Assembly (NCBI RefSeq): GCF_932526225.1 | Contig: NC_064042.1 | Coordinates: 15,387,040 to 15,451,039 of the forward strand | DNA: 64,000 nt | Direction of reading: 5' to 3' | Origin: Nematostella vectensis | Lineage: Eukaryota; Cnidaria; Anthozoa; Actiniaria; Edwardsiidae | Shown here: positions 57,362 through 64,000 of the stretch, piece by piece | Layout: every line of letters begins with the position of its first letter | How positions within the stretch are numbered: position 1 is the stretch's first letter | The notes under the pieces: generated by a model | The model's database searches: none | What the model was told of the DNA's origin: nothing | What the model saw: only the letters and a program-made list of their open reading frames with translations | Translations under genes and position numbers: made by a program

Positions 57362-60300
57362 ATGGCGGGGGCTGTGGTTATGGCGGCCACGAATTTTCTT
57401 GGCTCCGTCGCTATCCTACTGGTATCGCTTGTAATTCTTTCAAATCTCAACAATACCTCTGAAATCTTATCAAGAAACACCTCTGAGTTCAATTTGTCTG
57501 GATGGATCAGCAAATACAAGTTACTGCTGATCGGTAGCGAAAGTTTTCTTACTTCTACTCGATCGTCAAGATCCGCCATCTTGAATCCTTATGATGTTCA
57601 TCCTGGTCTACCAAGGCTCATCTGTAATCTGTTGCTGCTGGGTGGTAATATATCGCTTAACCCTGGTCCAAACTGGAAATTTCCCTGTGGCATATGTGCG
57701 AAACCTGTCAAATCCAACCAAAGAGGCATCCAATGTGACTCGTGTGACCTGTGGTTTCATTCGTCATGCTGCCAAATTGGTAATTCAACCTATAACTCCT
57801 TGGCTAATAACTCTTGTACATGGATCTGTCCATGTTGTGGCTCATCTAACTTTTCAAGTGGATCAATCTTCACCTCATCATCCAACTCCATAAGTATTAG
57901 CAACTCATTCACTATTCTATCAACTAATCATGATGAACCATCAAATTCACGTTCTACGCATAGTCTTTATAGTCCTCTTCCTGTCACATCTACCCCGGTT
58001 AAACGCTTCAGGAAAATCACTAGACTCAATTGTATTGAAATCAATTGTGACAGCATAAAGAGCTCTGAACGTGCAGCAGTTTTTGCCAGCCATGTTAGTA
58101 TGTATAATCCTGATGTTATTTTTGGGTGTGAATCCAAACTCAGCCCAGAAGATCCAACATACTCGTCCTTTCCACCAGACTACACAGTATATCGTAAAGA
58201 TCGATTGGATTCAGGTGGTGGAGGTGTGTTTATTGCCATCAAGCACGACATCCCATCATTTGCATCACCGAACCACACTATTGACTCTGGAGACGAAGAT
58301 GAATCATTATGGGTTTCTGTAAAGCTCGCCAAACAAAAGGAACTCTATCTGTGTTCTTTCTACAAACCTCCCAAGGCTACTACATCACGTATCGACTACC
58401 TTTCACATGCTGTTCTCAAAATTTTCGACAAGAATAAAAAATCTCACCCTAACATTGTTATTGCTGGCGATTTTAACTGTGGAGACATAAACTGGAACTC
58501 TGACCCTCCTTCAATCACTAACCATGCGTCGGCACCCATGATGAATTACCTACTGGATTTTATCAGCAATAACGCTCTTACTCAACACGTCCTACATCCC
58601 ACACGCCCAGCTTCTCTTAATACTTTGGATCTGGTGTTATCGTCATCTCCTGCTCTAGTATCCGATGTCAGAATCCTCCCAGGTATGAGTGACCACGATA
58701 TTGTGTCTTTTTCTATCACCTGTAAGCCTCCAAGGCTAACAAGTCCCCCCCACAAAGTTTATATGTACGATAAAATGGATGTCGAGGGTCTCCATCGTGA
58801 TGCTATGACCTTGGCTAGTGAGTTCTTCTCTTCATGTGAGTCTAGGTCAGTGGAGTCAAATTGGTCGCATTTCAAGAACGGTCTCTTATCTGCTGTTGAA
58901 AAACATGTTCCTTCCAAACTGACCAAGTCGAAACTTTCTTTACCTTGGATGTCACCAACCATTAAACGCCTTATGAGGAAACGAGATTCTCTCCTCCTTA
59001 GAGCTAAACGTAGTAACAACAAAAGCTCAGAAGTATGGCGTGCTTACCGTCAACAGAGGAACAAAGTCGTCAAGGCTCTCAAGGTTGCACATAACAACTA
59101 TTTGAATGACGTGATAGGCGAAAGTTTGCAATCAGATCCCAAGAAATTTTGGAGATATGTTAAACGCTCAAGATCAGAAAATGTAGGCATTCCAACTCTC
59201 CGTAAGGATAACATGCTTTTTATATCAGATGCAGATAAAGCTGAGGCTCTTAACCATCATTTCCAGAGCGTTTTCACTAGTGATAATGGTCAACTTCCGG
59301 ATCTGTCGACTTCTAGTTACCCTACAATTAAAGATATTATCTTTACCGAGCCTGGCATTCGTAAGCAGCTTGAAAGTCTCAATCCATCTAAGTCTGTTGG
59401 ACCGGATGGTCTTTCTCCAAGAATCCTCCGTGATCTATCATCTGAGATCTCAAATGTGCTCACGTTTATCTTCCAGCAAAGTTTTGACTCAGGTATTTTG
59501 CCTGAAGACTGGTTAAAAGCTTTGGTAGTCCCTGTCTTCAAAAAATCCAGCAAGGACAACCCTGAGAACTACCGTCCCATATCCCTGACTTGTATATGCT
59601 GTAAAGTTATGGAACATGTAGTGCTAAGCCATCTGAACAGTCACACTGCTATGAACAACATCTTATCTGATTTGCAACACGGTTTTCGTTCTGGTTTTTC
59701 TTGTGAGACGCAGCTTGTTCTTACTACTTATGACTGGGCTACTTCTCTTAATAATCAAGGCCAGGTTGATGCTTTATTACTCCACTTCAGTAAAGCCTTT
59801 GATAAAGTCTCGCATTCCAAACTTTTGTATAAGCTCCGTAGTTATGGTATCTGCGGTAAGACTTGCCAATGGATCACTAGTTTCTTATCTGTTAGAACAC
59901 AATTTGTCTCTGTGAATGGTACCCACTCCAGCTGTACTCCAGTGACCTCAGGCGTTCCTCAAGGTTCTGTGTTGGGTCCGGCGCTCTTCCTCTTGTTCAT
60001 CAACGACATTACTCTCTGCACCAGGTCTCACCTACGTTTATTTGCTGATGATACTGTAGTCTATCGCAATATCAGGTCTGCAGATGATCATCAAGTGCTC
60101 CAGCAAGACCTGGATAACTTAACTAAATGGTCAAATGATTGGCAAATGGAATTCAACGTGTGTAAGTGTCATCTGCTTTCTATCACAAACAAGCGCAAAC
60201 CATCCTTGCATACTTACTCCATCAACAATAAGTCTCTATCCAAAGTTGCAGAGCAAGATTACCTTGGAGTACGCTGTTCCTCCAATCTTCGCTGGGGCCC

Positions 60301-60877
60301 CCACGCATCTAAAATCTCGGATAAGGCAAACAAAGTTCTTGGTCTTCTTCGCAGGACTTTGAAACCATGCAGTCAGCTAGTTAAAGAGAGAGCATACTTT
60401 ACCTTAGTAAGACCTATTCTTGAATACGCAGCTCCAGCTTGGAACCCTTATACTGATACCGATGTCAATCGCCTGGAACAAGTGCAAAAAAACGCTGCAC
60501 GGTTCGTCACCAACACATATGACCCGTATGCAAGTACCACAAAACTTGTTAAAGACCTATCTTGGGACACTCTTGAACAAAGACGTTTAACTAGTCAGGC
60601 TATCTTATTTTATAAATTTCATAATAGTCTTATATATGCTAAATTACCTGATCTTGTCACGCGATCAACCAGATCCACCAGGCGCAAAGAGCTGTATTAT
60701 AACCAATTGCAAGCAAATACCCTAGCTTTCAACTATTCTTTTTTCGCTAGAGCCATAAGAATCTGGAATTTGCTCCCCAACGACGTCAAATCAATTAATA
60801 CCCTTGCCAAGTATAAGGCTGCTGTTCAGCCTGCAGTTAGATCTCTACAAGTACCTAGCTACTTGCGCAGGCTTTAG
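57362..60877 (+). CDS. LINE polyprotein: PHD finger, endonuclease, reverse transcriptase
   Basis: 1171 codons from the ATG at 57362, no stop or frameshift. Order: hydrophobic N-terminus; a 2A-like LNPGP (57659-57670); a PHD-type finger (CGICAKPVKSNQ, then CDSCDLWFHSSC, then CPCC); APE endonuclease (GCESKL, AGDFNCGDINW, and SDHDIVSF); reverse transcriptase (NYRPISLT, GFRSGFSCETQ, SGVPQGSVLGPALF, and LFADDTVVY); then the C-terminal RLEQVQKNAARFV block. The motif A aspartate is replaced: the sequence reads ALLLHFSKAFD where relatives have D at the H. The codon is CAC at 59783-59785. That residue binds the catalytic metal, so this otherwise intact protein is probably inactive. Confidence 0.92.
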   Translation: MAGAVVMAATNFLGSVAILLVSLVILSNLNNTSEILSRNTSEFNLSGWISKYKLLLIGSESFLTSTRSSRSAILNPYDVHPGLPRLICNLLLLGGNISLNPGPNWKFPCGICAKPVKSNQRGIQCDSCDLWFHSSCCQIGNSTYNSLANNSCTWICPCCGSSNFSSGSIFTSSSNSISISNSFTILSTNHDEPSNSRSTHSLYSPLPVTSTPVKRFRKITRLNCIEINCDSIKSSERAAVFASHVSMYNPDVIFGCESKLSPEDPTYSSFPPDYTVYRKDRLDSGGGGVFIAIKHDIPSFASPNHTIDSGDEDESLWVSVKLAKQKELYLCSFYKPPKATTSRIDYLSHAVLKIFDKNKKSHPNIVIAGDFNCGDINWNSDPPSITNHASAPMMNYLLDFISNNALTQHVLHPTRPASLNTLDLVLSSSPALVSDVRILPGMSDHDIVSFSITCKPPRLTSPPHKVYMYDKMDVEGLHRDAMTLASEFFSSCESRSVESNWSHFKNGLLSAVEKHVPSKLTKSKLSLPWMSPTIKRLMRKRDSLLLRAKRSNNKSSEVWRAYRQQRNKVVKALKVAHNNYLNDVIGESLQSDPKKFWRYVKRSRSENVGIPTLRKDNMLFISDADKAEALNHHFQSVFTSDNGQLPDLSTSSYPTIKDIIFTEPGIRKQLESLNPSKSVGPDGLSPRILRDLSSEISNVLTFIFQQSFDSGILPEDWLKALVVPVFKKSSKDNPENYRPISLTCICCKVMEHVVLSHLNSHTAMNNILSDLQHGFRSGFSCETQLVLTTYDWATSLNNQGQVDALLLHFSKAFDKVSHSKLLYKLRSYGICGKTCQWITSFLSVRTQFVSVNGTHSSCTPVTSGVPQGSVLGPALFLLFINDITLCTRSHLRLFADDTVVYRNIRSADDHQVLQQDLDNLTKWSNDWQMEFNVCKCHLLSITNKRKPSLHTYSINNKSLSKVAEQDYLGVRCSSNLRWGPHASKISDKANKVLGLLRRTLKPCSQLVKERAYFTLVRPILEYAAPAWNPYTDTDVNRLEQVQKNAARFVTNTYDPYASTTKLVKDLSWDTLEQRRLTSQAILFYKFHNSLIYAKLPDLVTRSTRSTRRKELYYNQLQANTLAFNYSFFARAIRIWNLLPNDVKSINTLAKYKAAVQPAVRSLQVPSYLRRL

Positions 60878-61543
60878 ATCCCCAACCCATTAGCTGCTTA
60901 GTTTGTTTGTTTATTTATTATTCATTCATTTATTTATTTATTTAGCTATTTATCTATTTATTATTTATGTATTTAGCTATTTATCTATATCATTTATCTG
61001 CAATTAGATTTAAAGTGCATGTTACTTGTGTTAGCATTTAGATCCTCAATGGTCCTTTCCCCTTGTGGCGTTCTGTGCTTCTGTCTGCGCCGGAGTCCTC
61101 TGCAATGCTTTGTTGAAGCGGTTGCGAGTGATTCTGGTGTGGATGGGGGTGTGGAGCGCCGTAGGGGGAAGGGTCCATTAAATATTTCGTTTGTCTGCTT
61201 GTTATTCACTACTAATTTATTTATTTGTTTATTACCTATTTGTCTCAAGTATCTAACCTGTTTTCTTATTTTATCTATTTACTTATTTATTTATTTATTT
61301 ACTTATTTATACATTGATGTTTGTTTTTGCTACAGTTACTCTTTAATACTCTTTGTATCATAATTATACAATAATTACAATATTTACTTATACAGTTACT
61401 CTTTAATACTCTTTGTATCATAATTATTCGTTATTATTTGAGCAATACTTATTGTAATTATTTTAGCTCTATATGCCTCCTAGTATTAGCGAAAGCTACT
61501 TATAGGAGTAATAAATCGAAGTATCGAAGTATCGAAGTATCGA
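60878..61543 (+). other. LINE 3' UTR
   Basis: AT-rich (ttta)n stretches, a GC-rich insert-like segment at 61040-61185 with inverted ends, and the terminal aagtatcg repeats. No gene. Confidence 0.7.
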
Positions 61544-61545
61544 AA

Positions 61546-62313
61546 CTGATAGCATTTTTGGTGGGGGAAGGGTTCAGAGAGAACCAGATTTACCGGGAGA
61601 AGGGGGGAGTATTGGGGTTGATGGATGACGGGCTGAGATAAGGAAGTTTCTCTTTGGCATTGTGGCCTTATCCTCCGGTCACCTTTTTCTTCGTCTCTTG
61701 GGTTTTACCGCTCCCTCTATGACTTTCTCTTCCGTTGGGGGATCTGGTTGTTCAAGTCCACTGAACAACTTATAATAAACGATACTAGAGTCCGAATCAC
61801 AAATAGCCAAGGTCGCAACCTTGTTCCTTTCATCTTGACTTTGTCCAGAAACATTTACCCCTTCAACCAAGTTCTTCATTTGCTGCATACTAAGACTTAG
61901 AGTTGCATTAACCGGAACAATTACTTCCAAGTCTTGATTCTTCTTGGGTTTACCCGTAATGTAGAATATTTTAAGTTTTTCGCACGAATGTATCTCCACT
62001 TCGCGCCAGTATTTCGCTTCGCAAAGATCGAGATAAACCAACATCGTCGCTCTGGTCGCACCATCATTGAGCCCATGTGCTTTTATTTCTTGAAATTTAG
62101 GATGTAACTCTATCCACCGTTTACGTGAAACTTTAAAGTCCAAGTTATCGGCCATCAATTCGCGAGTTATATTCGGTACAATGGATTGCAAAGGTTAGAA
62201 GTTTAACTCTAGCAAGAAGATGACAATTACAGCCAGGCGTTACACGGTCGGTGTAGTGCACAGGTATCCCAATCTCTGTTAATTTGGTTGGCAGTTTCTC
62301 GAAGTTTCATCTC
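61546..62313. repeat. Tandem duplication, copy 2 flank B (with TSEN15)
   Basis: Matches 56425-57190 with about two differences. It ends ctcgag followed by cgacctcgcg, the original upstream sequence. In copy 1 the same ctcgag joins the start of flank A instead, which marks the duplication junction at about 57190. Confidence 0.9.
61679..62155 (-). CDS. TSEN15: TSEN15, tRNA-splicing endonuclease subunit (copy 2)
   Basis: Same 158-aa protein as copy 1, from the ATG at 62155; no amino-acid difference seen. This copy keeps the unduplicated upstream sequence (beyond 62313), so it probably holds the ancestral promoter. Its downstream flank is interrupted by the LINE about 135 bp after the stop. Copy 1 has lost everything upstream of the duplication junction and may depend on the about 160 bp of upstream flank B it carries. 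Confidence 0.88.
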   Translation of the reverse strand: MADNLDFKVSRKRWIELHPKFQEIKAHGLNDGATRATMLVYLDLCEAKYWREVEIHSCEKLKIFYITGKPKKNQDLEVIVPVNATLSLSMQQMKNLVEGVNVSGQSQDERNKVATLAICDSDSSIVYYKLFSGLEQPDPPTEEKVIEGAVKPKRRRKR

Positions 62314-62793
62314 GAGCGACCTCGCGTGGAATGCCGACATTTACACATACCGTAATTGCTTGAATGAGCACTTCCATCGAATAAGCGCCTCACTCGGACA
62401 TGCGCCTCGACCCACGCGCCTGGAGAGAAGGAGGCGCGCGCCTGGTCTTTTTCTCGCTTCTTTCCCAACCCTTTGGCTTGCTACGCAGGCTACGCCTGGG
62501 AGGGGGGGTATTTGACACCCTACCCATGATGCATCGTATCATCTTAGTCACAAAGGCGGTAAGAGCATGGGCAAAAATACAGTGAATATACAGCGGAAAA
62601 TTGTTATGCAATTGGAATAAATGAAGCTGAAACTTACATTGTGTTTAGTTGTTGGTGTTGTTTGTGCCCTGGTGGAAAAACCTAATATTTGATTCGAGAC
62701 TGACATTCAGGAAAAAAAACAGGTCGGAAGATTTCCTGGATCAGTGCCTGCGTATTCTCGTTGTGCGTGGGCCACCTCTACCTTACACACGGC
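62314..62793. other. TSEN15 upstream region
   Basis: Includes a GC-rich inverted stretch (62379-62500, gcgcctcgacccacgcgcc and ggaggcgcgcgcc) and text of repeat character (cttctttcccaaccctttgg, ctacgcaggctacg) that looks like a dispersed transposon end. Acts as the gap between TSEN15 and a possible gene start at 62794. Confidence 0.35.
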
Positions 62794-62826
62794 ATGGATA
62801 AGCAGAACGTTAACGGAGATAAAATC
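62794..62826 (+). CDS. Possible first coding exon
   Basis: ATG, then MDKQNVNGDKI, then a good donor (ATC|GTAAGT). The continuation would lie beyond the window, after the minisatellite. It is too short to be sure. Confidence 0.25.
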
Positions 62827-62857
62827 GTAAGTCGTATTACTTGCGATTGTAAACTGC

Positions 62858-64000
62858 GTGACTCAGTCAGTGCATAACTCGCTATTCCTGGTATAAAATC
62901 ATTCTAGAAACATGTAGAATGCGTCAGGGTCAGTGCATAGCTCGCGATTTCTGATATAAAATCATTCTAAAACATGTAAAATGCGTCCGGGTCAGTGCAT
63001 AACTCGCGATTCCTGATATAGAATCATTCTAAAAACATGTAGAAATACGTCAGGGTCAATGCATAATTCGCGATTCCTGATATAGAATCATTCTAGAAAC
63101 ATGTAGAATGCGTCCGGGTCAGTGCATAACTCGCGATTCCTGATATAGAATCATTCTAGAAACATGTAGAAATACGTCAGGGTCAGTGCATAACTCGCGA
63201 TTCCTGATATAGAATCATTCTAGAAACATGTAGAAATACGTCCAGGGTCAGTGCATAACTCACGATTCCTGATATAGAATCATTCTAGAAACATGTAGAA
63301 ATGCGTCAGGATCAGTGCATTACTCGCGATTCCTGACATAAAATCATTCTAGAAACATGTAGAAATACGTCAGGGTCAATGCATAATTCGCGATTCCTGA
63401 TATAGAATCATTCTAGAAACATGTAGAATGCGTCCGGGTCAGTGCATAACTCGCGATTCCTGATATAGAATCATTCTAGAAACATGTAGAATGCGTCCGG
63501 GTCAGTGCATAACTCGCGATTCCTGATATAGAATCATTCTAGAAACATGTAGAAATACGTCAGGGTCAGTGCATAACTCACGATTCCTGATATAGAATCA
63601 TTCTAGAAACATGTAGAAATGCGTCAGGGTCAGTGCATAACTCGCGATTCCTGATATAGAATCATTCTAGAAAGATGTAGAATGCGTCCGGGTCAGTGCA
63701 TAACTCGCGATTCCTGATATAGAATCATTCTAGAAACATGTAGAAATACGTCAGGGTCCGTGCATAAATCGCGATTCCTGATATAGAATCATTCTAGAAA
63801 CATGTAGAAATACGTCAGGGTCAGTGCATAACTCGCGATTCCTGATATAGAATCATTCTAGAAACATGTAGAAATACGTCAGGGTCAGTGCATAACTCGC
63901 GATTCCTGATATAAAATCATTCTAGAAACATGTAGAATGCGTCCGGGTCAGTGCATAACTCGCGATTCCTGATATAAAATCATTCTAGAAACATGTAAAA
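62858..64000. repeat. 63-64 bp minisatellite, runs off the window
   Basis: About 18 copies of tgcataactcgcgattcctg, atatagaatcattctagaaa, catgtagaaatacgtcaggg, tcag, with a variant gaatgcgtccggg. It starts about 30 bp after the donor of the possible exon at 62794. Confidence 0.95.

Larger units (their letters stand above)
57355..61543 (+). mobile_element. Full-length CR1-like LINE
   Basis: About 4.2 kb inserted into the second duplicate. One long frame encodes the N-terminal/PHD, endonuclease and reverse transcriptase regions. The short sequence actgat stands at both ends and is probably the target duplication. The 3' UTR has long tttattta runs and terminates in about three copies of an 8-mer (aagtatcg), a CR1/L2-type tail. 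An inverted pair (aatggtcctttcccc near 61047 and ggggaagggtccatt near 61166) and a 58-bp direct repeat (61339, 61397) lie in the 3' UTR. Confidence 0.9.

Noticed and set aside
1..64000. tRNA, rRNA or snRNA genes
   Set aside because: Looked for conserved A/B boxes and known RNA cores by eye and found none I could support.

Overview
The window is animal nuclear DNA: genes are split by GT-AG introns, intergenic and intronic space is AT-rich, and minisatellites and transposons take up more than half of the length. The gene content (a CEP63-type centriole protein, a tRNA-splicing endonuclease subunit, a secreted thrombospondin-repeat protein with a GCYRDY-type terminal domain) together with CR1-like LINEs, a Ty3/Gypsy element and many MITEs fits an invertebrate metazoan. 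An anthozoan cnidarian (sea anemone or coral) is my best guess, but this is inference, not proof.

Layout. 1-10250: a 56-57 bp minisatellite into which a young, structurally complete Ty3/Gypsy element (3529-8071) has inserted, making a 5-bp target duplication. 10420-13024: the last seven coding exons of a plus-strand protein with ADAMTS-like TSP1 repeats, followed by a 37-bp array. 14460-18715: a decayed CR1/L2-like LINE interrupted by a 659-bp MULE-like MITE. 18720-22600: dispersed repeats, MITEs and a small single-pass membrane protein gene (minus strand). 22631-50054: one large minus-strand gene that I reconstruct as a 23-exon CEP63 orthologue (724 codons plus stop, all splice phases consistent). 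Its introns hold at least nine different minisatellites and several MITEs. 50755-55684: a plus-strand ten-exon gene, head-to-head with CEP63, encoding a 307-aa protein I do not recognise. 56254-62313: a recent tandem duplication carrying two identical TSEN15 genes (minus strand), with a full-length CR1-like LINE inserted in the second copy. 62794-64000: a possible first exon, then another minisatellite running off the window.

The most striking feature is where the minisatellites sit. Many start exactly at a splice junction and have units that contain the junction itself: the polypyrimidine-AG acceptor plus the first exon bases, or the donor. This holds for CEP63 exons 5, 15, 20 and 22, for exon 6 of the unrecognised gene and for the last exon of the TSP1 gene. 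Most exons next to these arrays keep usable splice sites, so the arrays create rows of duplicate acceptors or donors.

The genes do not form a pathway. CEP63 and the unknown gene may share a bidirectional promoter (701 bp between start codons, with a YY1-like site over one start). All models are read by eye from sequence. No transcript or database evidence was available.
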